Positions 45,983 through 54,911 of a stretch of 64,000 bases of DNA are shown here, one piece after another. The stretch lies in contig NZ_BAEX01000003.1 of assembly GCF_000246945.1 (NCBI RefSeq), positions 1 to 64,000 of the forward strand. Direction: 5' to 3'. The notes under the pieces were generated by a model. The model searched no databases and was not told the origin of the DNA. It was given only the letters and a program-made list of their open reading frames with translations. Both the position numbers and the translations under genes were made by a program. This DNA is from Myroides injenensis M09-0166. GTDB lineage: Bacteria > Bacteroidota > Bacteroidia > Flavobacteriales > Flavobacteriaceae. Position 1 is the stretch's first letter. The number at the start of each line of letters is the position of its first letter.

Positions 45983-46366
45983 ATGAAAAATTCAAATAAA
46001 GAAAAAAAATTTAAACATCATTTTTATCTAAATAAAAACCAGCAAGAGAGATTTCAAGAATTGCTTTTGAAATATAAGGTTAAAAATAAAAGTAAGTTTT
46101 TAGCCTCTTATATTTTAAATAGGAAAATTGAAACTGTTTTAATTGATCCAATTGCTTTGCAATATCATGCAAAACTAACAAGTCTTGTTCTACATTTTAA
46201 AGCCTTTGGAGTAAATTACAATAGGCTAGTTGTAAATAATAAACAGACTCCTTTAAATAAAGACTTGCTTTTAGAGATATCAAAATTGACTTTAGAGTTT
46301 TCTAAACTATGTAGGCAGATAATTACCCTTACCATAGAGTTTGAAAGAAAATTATTTGACAGGTAA
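45983..46366 (+). CDS. MobA-type relaxosome accessory protein (ribbon-helix-helix)
   Basis: The 127-aa basic protein fits the small relaxosome proteins of Bacteroidota mobilization systems. The N-terminal FKHHFYLNKNQQERFQELL and NKSKFLASYILN are the ribbon-helix-helix part, and the C-terminal half (FKAFGVNYNRLVVNN, then a helical FSKLCRQIITLTIEFERKL) fits the mobA class. Such proteins bind oriT and recruit the relaxase, encoded 12 bases downstream. Naming differs between elements, so I give no symbol. Confidence 0.75.
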   Translation: MKNSNKEKKFKHHFYLNKNQQERFQELLLKYKVKNKSKFLASYILNRKIETVLIDPIALQYHAKLTSLVLHFKAFGVNYNRLVVNNKQTPLNKDLLLEISKLTLEFSKLCRQIITLTIEFERKLFDR

Positions 46367-46378
46367 AAAACAGGGCTG

Positions 46379-47644
46379 ATGATTATAAAAATAGGAAAAC
46401 ACAAAGGTGTATTAGCAGCTTTAAAATACAATCAAAAAAAGGTTGATAGTCTACAGGCTAGTATTTTATATTTAAATAAAGTAGGGAGAAGCATTTTAAA
46501 AAGGGAGTCTTTATATGGTTTTTTTCACAGCTACTTTAAGGGATATTTACGCCTTAATCAATACATAAGATATCCAGGACGTCATATATCTATTAATCCT
46601 CATCCTTTAGATAAAATAAGTGATAAAACGCTAGTTTTAATCTCTAGGGAGTACATGCAAAAAATGGGCTATAACAATCAGCCTTATATTGTGTATAAAC
46701 ACTTTGATCTTCAAAGAATACACCTTCATATAGTCAGTGTTGGGGTTGATATAAAAGGCAATACAATTGATCAGTATTTAGATTATAGACTTAGCAATAA
46801 AATTAGTTTGCAGTTATGTGATAAGTTTGGTTTAACACCTTACAATAAAAGATTTAATCATAAAAATAAACCCAATATTGATATTGTTGATATAACCAAA
46901 TCTAACTTAATTGAGCAATTAAAGGGGGTGGTTTTAAATTTACCCTTATATTATAAATGCCAAGATTTTCAAAGCTATAACGCTCTTTTGCATCTTTTTA
47001 ATGTAAAGGCTGTTTTATATAATAAAAAGCACGATATGAAAGGACTCTATTATTTTGCATTAGATAAAAATAAAGTAGTGAAAAGTAAGGCGATAGACTG
47101 CTATAGGCTAAGTTACAATCACAACTTAGAATCTTTACAAGACTATTTTAGAGCCTCTAGAGAATATTGTGCTAGTTATAAAGAGGATAATAAAAACATA
47201 AAAAAAATCATACTAGATTACTTAAAACAAAGTAAAGATGCTAATCACTTTAAAAAACTCTTAAACAATCAAGGAATAAATCTGGTAAAGACTAAAGATG
47301 ATAAACAAGATACTTTTTATTTTATTAGTCATAACTATAAAAGAGTTTTTTGTTTTCCAGAGCTAAGTAACGAGCTAAGTCATAAAATAAATTCTACTTC
47401 TTTAAAGAGTGATATAAATAAGAAAGACTCGTTAAATAAACTTGCTTTAAAGCGCAGTGGTAAGTTGCAAGATCAGTATAATAGTTTTAAGTCTCATCCT
47501 TATTTTGATTTCTTGCAAGACAATCTCCCTTTAGTTTACCAAAGTGAATTTGTTAGTTTTTTTAATTTGTTTTTTAATAACCCTGTCGAACAGCAAGATA
47601 TTAAGCTCAATAAAAAAAGAAAGAAAAGAAAACTAAGGCTATAG
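46379..47644 (+). CDS. MobB-type relaxase/mobilization nuclease
   Basis: The 421-aa protein has the HUH relaxase layout of Bacteroidota mobilization proteins. It shows a catalytic-type Tyr near the start (Y17 in ALKYNQKKV), conserved RHISINPHPLDKISD, and the metal-binding triad H108-x-D110...H115-x-H117 in KHFDLQRIHLHIV. Relaxases nick oriT and pilot the single strand into the recipient. The C-terminal half is diverse, as usual. It sits 12 bases after the accessory protein. Intact, so mobilization is plausible if a channel is supplied in trans. Confidence 0.87.
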   Translation: MIIKIGKHKGVLAALKYNQKKVDSLQASILYLNKVGRSILKRESLYGFFHSYFKGYLRLNQYIRYPGRHISINPHPLDKISDKTLVLISREYMQKMGYNNQPYIVYKHFDLQRIHLHIVSVGVDIKGNTIDQYLDYRLSNKISLQLCDKFGLTPYNKRFNHKNKPNIDIVDITKSNLIEQLKGVVLNLPLYYKCQDFQSYNALLHLFNVKAVLYNKKHDMKGLYYFALDKNKVVKSKAIDCYRLSYNHNLESLQDYFRASREYCASYKEDNKNIKKIILDYLKQSKDANHFKKLLNNQGINLVKTKDDKQDTFYFISHNYKRVFCFPELSNELSHKINSTSLKSDINKKDSLNKLALKRSGKLQDQYNSFKSHPYFDFLQDNLPLVYQSEFVSFFNLFFNNPVEQQDIKLNKKRKKRKLRL

Positions 47645-47673
47645 TTAATTGTAAAATTATAAAGCGTGAGTAA

Positions 47674-47904
47674 ATGAATCAGATAATACTTATAATACTA
47701 GTTTTTTGCCTTTTTTATTTTGTGGTAAGAAGACTTATTGCCTTTTGTTTTAAAAAGAGTCATGAATTACACGACAATAAGATTATTGGTCAAAGTAAAA
47801 CTAAACTTAAAAATATAACAATTGATAAAGAAAAAATAGATGAGTTAATCAAATTAAAGGATGATAAGGCGGCTAAAGCGTTAGCTAGAAAATTAAATAA
47901 ATAG
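47674..47904 (+). CDS. Small single-span membrane protein in the mob operon
   Basis: The 76-aa protein has one N-terminal membrane span (IILIILVFCLFYFVVRRLIA) followed by a basic, lysine-rich tail (DELIKLKDDKAAKALARKLNK). It starts 29 bases after the relaxase gene on the same strand. I do not recognise it. A small membrane protein with a basic cytoplasmic tail could help relaxosome docking; that is inference. Confidence 0.5.
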   Translation: MNQIILIILVFCLFYFVVRRLIAFCFKKSHELHDNKIIGQSKTKLKNITIDKEKIDELIKLKDDKAAKALARKLNK

Positions 47905-47921
47905 GCTAATTATACACTTTT

Positions 47922-47936
47922 TTACCCATTGGCAAA
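47922..47936 (+). repeat. Direct repeat copy 1 upstream of the excision operon
   Basis: TTACCCATTGGCAAA is present here and again at 48069-48083, 147 bases apart, both before the Xis-like gene at 48157. The core CCATTGG is palindromic. Likely a paired protein-binding site. Confidence 0.7.
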
Positions 47937-48068
47937 AAGATTGATTTAGTGATTTTTTATAAACCTTTAAAAGTAATAAAAGTTGCTTTTAAAGATTTTT
48001 TTATTTTTTTAATATATTGATTATTAATGTTTTGGTTGGTATTATCTGTTTTTTACAGGCTATGGTTC

Positions 48069-48083
48069 TTACCCATTGGCAAA
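48069..48083 (+). repeat. Direct repeat copy 2 upstream of the excision operon
   Basis: Identical copy of TTACCCATTGGCAAA, 73 bases before the Xis-like start codon. Candidate RteC or Xis binding site. Confidence 0.7.
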
Positions 48084-48156
48084 TTATTTTTTTTAATCTA
48101 ACCAGCTTTGTAGTGTTAGCTAACTCTGTAGATTAAAAACCAAAAAAATATGAATT

Positions 48157-48447
48157 ATGACTTTAAAAAAAGCTGAGTTTATCTCATGGATGGAAAGACT
48201 TGTTATTAGAATAGATAGTTTAAAAGAGCACGTTGTCAATCTTGAACTACAAACCTTAAATATAGACGGGGAGGAGTTATTAGACAATCAAGATATAATG
48301 AAGATTCTAAAGATTTCTTATCGCTCGCTTCAAAGATATCGCTCCGAGAGAAGACTTCCTTATTATAAATTAAGAGGTAAGGTGTATTATAAACTCTCCG
48401 ATGTTCAGCAGCTTTTGCGTGAAACCTTTAGCTCCCCTGTTAGATAA
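48157..48447 (+). CDS. Xis2d-like helix-turn-helix protein
   Basis: The 96-aa protein has an excisionase/MerR-type helix-turn-helix (about 35-95) with DNQDIMKILKISYRSLQRYR, LPYYKLRGKVYYKLSDV. In CTnDOT the second small Xis factor, encoded before orf3 and exc, has this type and bends DNA at the attachment site. Here the same order is found: this gene, the DUF3945 protein 101 bases downstream and the topoisomerase-like protein. Assignment as Xis2d-like rests on family and order, not on a match over the full length. Confidence 0.75.
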   Translation: MTLKKAEFISWMERLVIRIDSLKEHVVNLELQTLNIDGEELLDNQDIMKILKISYRSLQRYRSERRLPYYKLRGKVYYKLSDVQQLLRETFSSPVR

Positions 48448-48548
48448 TAGGCAATTGTAAGACAAGTAGTTGCCTTTTTAAGATGAAAAATTTTAAAGGG
48501 GCGTATAACTTTTAAATTTAAGAATTAACCAATTAAAATCAATGTATT

Positions 48549-49826
48549 ATGCAAAATGAAAAAACACCCCAAGACCTATTATTAGTGAGTGATGCTAGTG
48601 ACAATAAGATTAAAGGCGTTAAGGGATTAAGTAAAAATGGAGTACTGCAAACCAATGCAGTTACTAAAGAGAATATGAACACTTTTTTAAAAGTGGATAG
48701 AAATGGGGATTTTTTCTCTAATTTCTTTACTAATTTTTTCTCTCAGCTAAAAAACCCAACACAGTTTAGTTTTTTTAGAGTTCCCGAATCTCTAGCCCTT
48801 AGTCTGGCTCGTGACATGCAAAAAGACTTAGATCAGAAAAACTCAATTAACCATGAACTTTATTTAAAGCATCAAGTCGATCCACAAAAGGTTATACAGA
48901 GTATTGAAAGTATCAAGCAAAACCCGGTAGTTGAACAAAAGGAGTACAATCCTTATAAATACAACATAAATGATCTGGATTGGGATTCACTTGATAAAAT
49001 AGGACTCTCTAAAGAGAAACTTGAAGAAATGGATTTATTAGAACCTCTTTTAAAGGGGTATAAAACAAAGGATCTTGTTATGATTAATCTAGATTTAGGG
49101 TCTGCTTTATTTAGCCTTGATGCTCGCCTGAGCTTGAAAGAGCAGCACGGTAAGGTGGTTGTAAATCTTGAAGGAGTAAAAAAGTTTCCTAATTTAAATA
49201 TACCTTTTTGTGGTCATGAATTCTCTAAGGTAGATAAACACAATCTTTTAAAAACCGGAAATATGGGAAGGGTAGTGGAGCTTTTAGACCCTGAGAGTAA
49301 AGAGCGCATTGCCTCTGTTGTGAGTGTGGATAGGATAACTAATAATTTAGCTGTTGTAAGTGTTGAGAAAATGCAGCTTCCCACTCATATAAAAGGAGTT
49401 GATTTATCACAAGAGCAATTACAAGAGCTCAGACAAGGCAAGGCTGTACTTGTTAAGGGAATGACCTCGGCAAAAGGGAATCCTTTTGATGCTGAGATTC
49501 AGTACAACGCATCCAAGGGTCATATAGAGTTTTTGTTTGATAATGTTAAGAAAAGTAAATACCAAAATCCTGAGAAAGATTTAAAAACCTTTAGAGGAAA
49601 AGACTTAACCCCTAAAGAGCAACAAGCCCTTAGAAGTGGAGAGACTATTTTGGTTGATGGGCTAATTGATAAAATGGGCAAAGCCTATAAAGGATATCTT
49701 AGTTATGATGGGGTAAATAATAAAACTAATTTTTCATTTACAGATCCAAAACAAAAAAGCAATCAAAGTATCGTAGCTGATATAGTTCCTGAGAAAAACA
49801 AAAAAACTTCAATGGGGATTAAATAA
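48549..49826 (+). CDS. DUF3945/DUF4099 protein of the excision operon (orf3-like)
   Basis: The 425-aa protein lacks a signal peptide. A first domain (about 135-260; DWDSLDKIGLSKEKLEEMD, PFCGHEFSKVDKHNLL) matches DUF4099, and two repeats follow that are DUF3945-like (about 265-340 and 345-410; VDLSQEQLQELRQGKAVLV and KDLTPKEQQALRSGETILV). Such proteins are encoded next to topoisomerase genes in CTnDOT-family elements. The biochemical function of DUF3945 is unknown. The last codon is eight bases from the topoisomerase-like gene, implying coupled expression. Confidence 0.85.
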   Translation: MQNEKTPQDLLLVSDASDNKIKGVKGLSKNGVLQTNAVTKENMNTFLKVDRNGDFFSNFFTNFFSQLKNPTQFSFFRVPESLALSLARDMQKDLDQKNSINHELYLKHQVDPQKVIQSIESIKQNPVVEQKEYNPYKYNINDLDWDSLDKIGLSKEKLEEMDLLEPLLKGYKTKDLVMINLDLGSALFSLDARLSLKEQHGKVVVNLEGVKKFPNLNIPFCGHEFSKVDKHNLLKTGNMGRVVELLDPESKERIASVVSVDRITNNLAVVSVEKMQLPTHIKGVDLSQEQLQELRQGKAVLVKGMTSAKGNPFDAEIQYNASKGHIEFLFDNVKKSKYQNPEKDLKTFRGKDLTPKEQQALRSGETILVDGLIDKMGKAYKGYLSYDGVNNKTNFSFTDPKQKSNQSIVADIVPEKNKKTSMGIK

Positions 49827-49834
49827 ATTTATTT

Positions 49835-51760
49835 ATGATACTAATTATAACTCAGAAAACAAGCGTGGCAAGCTATCTAGCTGCGCTTGTTAATGCTAAT
49901 CAAAAGCATTGGGGGCATTACATGGGGAAGGAGTATATGGTGTGTTCAATTCAAGAGATTTATTTTTATAGAAATAACACGCCAAGAAGTAATGGTAGTA
50001 TTTCTATTTTAAAAAGTGATACTCTTGTTTTAAAAAAAATAAAATTAATAAAGTCTTTAACTAGAAAATCAAAACAATTATTATTTATAAGTGAACCTCA
50101 CCCTAGTAAAGAAGTGCAGTTAAGGTATTTATATGAGTACTTAAATCTATCTCTCCCTTTTAAAACCATGTGGATCAATAGTTTTTACAGACCAACGCTT
50201 TTGGAGCATCTGGCTAAAATACACCAAGATGTACAAGAGAAAAAAGATAATTTGTATAATGGTTTTATGGCTAAAGAATCTATTTACAAAGAATTATCAA
50301 GTCTAATTACACCTGAAAAGAGCATCGTTAAAGAAAATAGAAATGACTTTTTAGCTGTTTTTAATAAGGCAATTATTCATTGCATAGTTAAATGCGTGAA
50401 AAGATATAAAAAACAACCTTTAAAAACGTATCAGTTAAAGTTAGAGGTAAAGGAAAATAATAAAACAAGGTGTTTGTACTTAGATAAAACATTCGACAAT
50501 AAACAAAACGCTTTGCTTTATAAAGAGTACTTTTCTTGTCAATCTAGGCTTTCTTTTTCTTTTCTACCAAGTAGTTTAAAGCCTAAAAAAGCCTTAGATA
50601 TGATTACTTTAGCCCTTAAAGCCTATAGGTATTATGGAATTGATTTTTCAAAGACATTTGAGTTAGCCTTAGAGCTTTACTATCAAGGGTTTGTTAGTTA
50701 CCCCTTAACTTTAAATAGATCTTTAAGCTGTGATATAAAAGATACAATAGCTAAACGGTTGCACGTTTTACTAGATTATCCCAATTTAAGACAGCAAATA
50801 TTAGAGTTTAAAAAGTCATCCTATCTTTTTAAATCCCCGTCTTTAAAATATAAGAGCTATCCAATATTAACCACCTATAAATTACCTAGTGTTTTATCAA
50901 GTGATAAAAAAGCAATTTATGATTTAATTGTAAAGGGATTTGTTAAAGGTTGTAGCCTTAGTCAAAGCAAACAAAGCTATACTTTAAAAAGCAATATTAA
51001 CGGACAAACAGAGCTATTAAAATTTAAAAATTCTAAATCTGTAAACTCTTATAATACTCAAGTAGATGTAAGTTTTAAAGCAAAACTGGTGAGTTGTCAG
51101 ATAATAGAACTGCCCTATATAGAGAAAGAAGTAACTTTAAAAAGACTGATAAATAAAGTAAAGAGAGATTTTTTAAAGTGTTTAGAAGTTGAAAAAATTA
51201 AAAAAGACGAGTTGTGTTTCTTTATTGATTTTTTTGAAAAGCTTTTACTTTCTCTAGAGTATTTAATTAAAAGTAAACAAGTAGTATATAAGAAAGACTC
51301 TCTTAGTCTTTCAGCTATAGAAGGTAATAGGTTTAACAAACAAAACAGTATTAAATTTACAATGCTTTATCAACTTGAGCTTTATGGCTATAAATTACAA
51401 AAAGAAGTTTTGTCTTTAAAAGATTTTACAAATAAAACTACTAAACTCTTAGAGGAATTTAAACAGGTATTAAAGTATTGTAAAGCGCAAAACAATAGTG
51501 ATTTATTATGTCCTTTGTGTTTAAAAAACAAAGTAATTATTGATTTAAAACATGTGTTTTGTAGTTTTAATAAATGTTCTTGGAGTATAAAAAGAAATAT
51601 TTTCGGGCAGTGTTTTTCTATAAATCAAATAAGCGATCTACTAACAAAGGGAAGCCTTATAAAACCGGTGATTGTAAATTATCACAAAACCGGTAAGTTA
51701 AAACTTGTTGCTAGTCTTGATAAAGATAAAAGGCTTATGATTGATTTTGCTAAAATGTAA
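49835..51760 (+). CDS. Degenerate topoisomerase-III-like excision protein (Exc-like)
   Basis: The 641-aa protein aligns by eye with type IA topoisomerase III but lacks much of its catalytic set. The Toprim Glu-containing start, usually AEKPSVA, is here TQKTSVA (Q7). The Toprim DxDxxG segment, usually TDxDREGE, is SEPHPSKE (87-90). The active-site Tyr survives (Y289) but the flanking YPRTDSR motif is YPLTLNR. A C-terminal zinc ribbon (559-583; CPLCLKNK..CSFNKCSW) is retained. In CTnDOT the Exc protein is a topoisomerase, but as I recall its topoisomerase activity is not needed for excision; this protein may be a natural example of that. It follows the DUF3945 gene by eight bases. Confidence 0.8.
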   Translation: MILIITQKTSVASYLAALVNANQKHWGHYMGKEYMVCSIQEIYFYRNNTPRSNGSISILKSDTLVLKKIKLIKSLTRKSKQLLFISEPHPSKEVQLRYLYEYLNLSLPFKTMWINSFYRPTLLEHLAKIHQDVQEKKDNLYNGFMAKESIYKELSSLITPEKSIVKENRNDFLAVFNKAIIHCIVKCVKRYKKQPLKTYQLKLEVKENNKTRCLYLDKTFDNKQNALLYKEYFSCQSRLSFSFLPSSLKPKKALDMITLALKAYRYYGIDFSKTFELALELYYQGFVSYPLTLNRSLSCDIKDTIAKRLHVLLDYPNLRQQILEFKKSSYLFKSPSLKYKSYPILTTYKLPSVLSSDKKAIYDLIVKGFVKGCSLSQSKQSYTLKSNINGQTELLKFKNSKSVNSYNTQVDVSFKAKLVSCQIIELPYIEKEVTLKRLINKVKRDFLKCLEVEKIKKDELCFFIDFFEKLLLSLEYLIKSKQVVYKKDSLSLSAIEGNRFNKQNSIKFTMLYQLELYGYKLQKEVLSLKDFTNKTTKLLEEFKQVLKYCKAQNNSDLLCPLCLKNKVIIDLKHVFCSFNKCSWSIKRNIFGQCFSINQISDLLTKGSLIKPVIVNYHKTGKLKLVASLDKDKRLMIDFAKM

Positions 51761-51872
51761 AGTAAATGATATTGTATTTTATTGTACTGGATTATAATTA
51801 TAAAAGGGAGAGTGAATCTTAAATAAGACTTGACTTTCCCTTTTGCAAATACTAAAGATTGTATTTTTAAGT

Positions 51873-52124
51873 TTACAAAGCAGGTGAGTGCTTTCCTTTA
51901 TGCTGGCCTTGTGGATGTCTTTGGCAAGATAAATTAGTTAGGGTTGTTAAAGCTGAGAACTTTGCTCCACAATATTTACAAAAATACTGGGCTTTTTGAC
52001 CTCCTTCATATAGTTTATGTTTGCCTTTGTGTTGACCTAAAGGATGTAGCCTACAACTACAAGCAGTAAGGCTTTGGATATTTGCGAATTTGCTACCGCA
52101 ATATTCACAGAAATAATTTGCCAT
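51873..52124 (-). CDS. Small protein with two tandem zinc-finger-like repeats
   Basis: The 83-aa protein is a near-perfect internal duplication of about 40 residues. Each copy has the form YFC-x-YCG-x-KF, then SC-x-RHP-x-GQHKGKH, giving two CxxC...C/H sets that could each bind zinc. No signal peptide. It sits alone between the topoisomerase-like and coupling-protein genes, convergent with the former, 99 bases before the latter's stop. I do not know its role; small zinc proteins of this type occur in Bacteroidota mobile DNA and could bind nucleic acid. Confidence 0.65.
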   Translation of the reverse strand: MANYFCEYCGSKFANIQSLTACSCRLHPLGQHKGKHKLYEGGQKAQYFCKYCGAKFSALTTLTNLSCQRHPQGQHKGKHSPAL

Positions 52125-52223
52125 ATTTTATAGTTTTTATCATTACAAATACAAACAAGTAAATTTACCTTGTATAAGGTACAAAAAGTTAATGTAAATT
52201 CTAAGTTTTTATTTGATTGAAAT

Positions 52224-54227
52224 TTATTTATTATGGTTTAATAAATGGGCTAAATCAGGTGTGTTCTCAATGCGTTTAAGCTCGTTTTTAACCAGCGAAT
52301 TAATGTCTTTTTTAATTTTAGAATAGTTATCTAAAATTGCTTTATCTAATAAACTCTCTCCTTTGTAATTTGTAAAAGAGGTAAGAATTGGAATGCTTTT
52401 GTAATTGTCTTTTTCTAGGGTTTCTTTTTTTGTGTCTACTAGAATTTGACTGTGAAATATTTTTTGAGGTATTTTTTGTTGGAAATTATCCGATACCGCT
52501 CCCACAAACATTCCTTGGCTAAGTGTGGTTATCTTTGAGCTAGGGATAAGCATATCGAGCTGAGTGGAAAACGAACTAGAGGTCTCTCTACTATTTATGG
52601 AAATACTCTGTCTTTTTTGAAGTATTTTTCCAAACCGCTCAGAGAGTATCTTGGCCGTATCACCCACTACCTGACCTGAGAAAATATTACCTACTGTATT
52701 TTGAATTACTTTACTTTCTTTGTCTCCGTAATCTCTACTTAGTTGAGAAAAATCTTGAAAACCTAAACATACTGCTACTTTGTTACTTCTAGCCGTTGCA
52801 ATTAAATTATCCAAACCTCTAAAGTAAATTGTAGGTAACTCATCAATTATAATACTGCTTTTAAGCTGTCCTTTTTTATTTATTAGTTTTACGATACGTG
52901 AATTATAAAGCCCAAGGGCCGCTGAGTAGATGTTTTGACGCTCGGGATTATTTCCCATACATAGGATTTTTGGCTCATTTGGGTTATTTATATCTAAAGA
53001 AAAATCATTACCAGTCATCACCCAGTATAGTGAAGGGGAGATCATTCGCGATAAGGGAATTTTAGCCGAGGCGATTTGTCCTTGTAATTGATCTTGAGCT
53101 CCACCTTTCCATGCATCCATAAAAGCCGAGAGATAATTCTCTAGGGAATCATAAGAGGTTAAAATAGTAAAGATTTCTTTATAGGGTTTGTTAAGTAGTT
53201 CTACCGCGTGGGGGAAACTACAATATTTACCGTTTTTATAAATCTTTAAAAACCATATAATAGAGGCAAGCAGAATAATTGGAGATTCAACAAAAAAGTC
53301 TCCTTGCTTTTGAATCCAAGTACGGTTTAAATTAAGCATTATAGTATAAGCGGCCTCGTAGGCGTCGGATATATCAGTAAGAAATTTTGGATCTAAGGGA
53401 TTGGAGCGATGACTAAACATAGGATTATCAAAGTTTATTACATAGAATTTAGGTTGAATTTTATATTTATCGCTATGGGCAAGTAAATGATTATAGGCAA
53501 GGGTGGATAGATCATTGAATTTGTAATCATATATATACATTGCGAATCCCTTTTGAATTTGTTGCTTAATAAAGCTATTAATAACCGCATAACTCTTACC
53601 CGAACCTGGTGTGCCTAAGACTATTGTGGCTCTAAATGGGTTAATGATGTTAATCCACCCTTTGTGCCACTTTTTTTTATAATAAAATAAGCTAGGCAGG
53701 TTAACAGAATATTGATTTTCAACAAGCCTGGTTTCTTGCATAAAACTCTCGTTTTCTAGGTTAAATACATCATCGAGTAGATTATCAGAAAGTAACCTTG
53801 ACACCCAAGCTCCCGATATTAGAATAAGTATATAGCCTGTAAAACAAACTATAATGTAAATAATCTGAAAGAGTAATTTTTGGTGATTTAAAATAAAAGA
53901 GTTGAAGAAGAAAAAAATAAAGCCTAGAGAGAAAACAATTATAATTTTCTTTAGCGTAATTTTTGTGTTTTTTACTCCTTTGTTTCCCCAAAGACTAAGA
54001 CCAAGAAGTATACACACAAAAGCTTTAGAGTAAAGAGGGTGATTAAAAAAAGAAGTCTGTTTATAAAGATTCATGATTATTTTATCTATGATAAAATGTG
54101 TGAGTCCCATTTTTAGAAAAAGGCTATAACAGAAAAAATACATATGGGTAAGTAGTATTATCACACTAACTGCTCTTATAAAGGAAAGTATTTTTGAAAG
54201 CGCTTTTAAATCGTCTTCATTTTGCAT
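52224..54227 (-). CDS. Type IV coupling protein (VirD4/MobC-type conjugative ATPase)
   Basis: The 667-aa protein has about three or four N-terminal membrane spans (15-38, 66-80, 95-115, 122-140), a Walker A motif GTPGSGKS at 205-212, and a Walker B-type SSIIIDELPTIYF with the following ARSNKVAVCLGFQDFSQLS typical of coupling proteins. It should link the relaxosome to a type IV secretion channel at the inner membrane. In CTnDOT the homologous function is called MobC. The gene is read from the opposite strand to mobA/mobB, unlike the usual operon. No channel genes follow it here, so a separate channel would be needed. Confidence 0.9.
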   Translation of the reverse strand: MQNEDDLKALSKILSFIRAVSVIILLTHMYFFCYSLFLKMGLTHFIIDKIIMNLYKQTSFFNHPLYSKAFVCILLGLSLWGNKGVKNTKITLKKIIIVFSLGFIFFFFNSFILNHQKLLFQIIYIIVCFTGYILILISGAWVSRLLSDNLLDDVFNLENESFMQETRLVENQYSVNLPSLFYYKKKWHKGWINIINPFRATIVLGTPGSGKSYAVINSFIKQQIQKGFAMYIYDYKFNDLSTLAYNHLLAHSDKYKIQPKFYVINFDNPMFSHRSNPLDPKFLTDISDAYEAAYTIMLNLNRTWIQKQGDFFVESPIILLASIIWFLKIYKNGKYCSFPHAVELLNKPYKEIFTILTSYDSLENYLSAFMDAWKGGAQDQLQGQIASAKIPLSRMISPSLYWVMTGNDFSLDINNPNEPKILCMGNNPERQNIYSAALGLYNSRIVKLINKKGQLKSSIIIDELPTIYFRGLDNLIATARSNKVAVCLGFQDFSQLSRDYGDKESKVIQNTVGNIFSGQVVGDTAKILSERFGKILQKRQSISINSRETSSSFSTQLDMLIPSSKITTLSQGMFVGAVSDNFQQKIPQKIFHSQILVDTKKETLEKDNYKSIPILTSFTNYKGESLLDKAILDNYSKIKKDINSLVKNELKRIENTPDLAHLLNHNK

Positions 54228-54731
54228 AACAGGAAAGTTTAAAGAGGTTAAAAAGTAAAAATATCAACTCTAAGGATGCAAATCAGAATCTAGAAACTCA
54301 AGGCGATTTTTGGCCTTTAATGGCATTTTACTTGTTAAGTAAGCCTAATCTATGGTATAGTTTTGTAAAAATTGTGTTTAAAAAAAATACTGTTTAGTTA
54401 TTAATCTTTAAGAGTTACTTATTTATGTTTTATAAGTTTTAACTTAAAAAAAATAAAAAGATTGCGTTTAAAGGGAAGTAATAAGGAGAAAAATTAATAA
54501 AATAAGCTCTTAAAATATGTAGTTTATTACTAGTATAATGTTAAAGTTAATTCATTTTATGATTATATATCTATTATTTTTGTTTTGTAATGTGTTGATT
54601 TTTAGTATTTAGTGTTTTTTGTAACCATATAAAAAAGTAGTTTAACAATATGCTGTATGGTTTGCTAGAAATAATAATGAAAACAAGAATTTATATTTGC
54701 TTTGGGACTTTAAAAGATATGCCTTTATTTT

Positions 54732-54770
54732 TTACCTCTTGCTTTTAGTGGGGACTTTGACAAGAGGTAA
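54732..54770 (+). terminator. Terminator-like hairpin 1 of 4
   Basis: TTACCTCTTG (54732-54741) pairs perfectly with CAAGAGGTAA (54761-54770), then CTTTAAAAAC follows. Confidence 0.5.
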
Positions 54771-54772
54771 CT

Positions 54773-54833
54773 TTAAAAACACTTATAAGCTCCTAGATAT
54801 ATTGTTTAATAAAACTTTTAAAAGTGTTTTTAA
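54773..54833 (+). terminator. Terminator-like hairpin 2 of 4
   Basis: TTAAAAACACTT (54773-54784) pairs perfectly with AAGTGTTTTTAA (54822-54833) over a long 37-nt loop; it starts two bases after hairpin 1. Confidence 0.4.
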
Positions 54834-54875
54834 AAAAGGTCGTTTTTTTATTGTATTGCCAGAAACAACAAAGAG

Positions 54876-54911
54876 AGTAAGTCACAATTTACTTGTAAAA
54901 AGTGGCTTACT
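54876..54911 (+). terminator. Terminator-like hairpin 3 of 4
   Basis: AGTAAGTCAC (54876-54885) pairs with GTGGCTTACT (54902-54911), one G-T wobble, followed by TTTATCTT. Confidence 0.5.

Larger units (their letters stand above)
45983..54227. mobile_element. Mobilization/excision core of a CTnDOT-like element
   Basis: MobA, relaxase, small membrane protein, Xis-like HTH, DUF3945 protein and topoisomerase-like protein lie on the plus strand, with a zinc protein and the coupling ATPase on the minus strand. The set mirrors the mobilization and xis2d-orf3-exc functions of CTnDOT-family elements. No integrase and no TraA-TraQ channel genes are present in the window, so ends cannot be set; the coordinates cover only the recognised core. 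Nearby rteC (22872) may belong to the same element. Confidence 0.6.
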
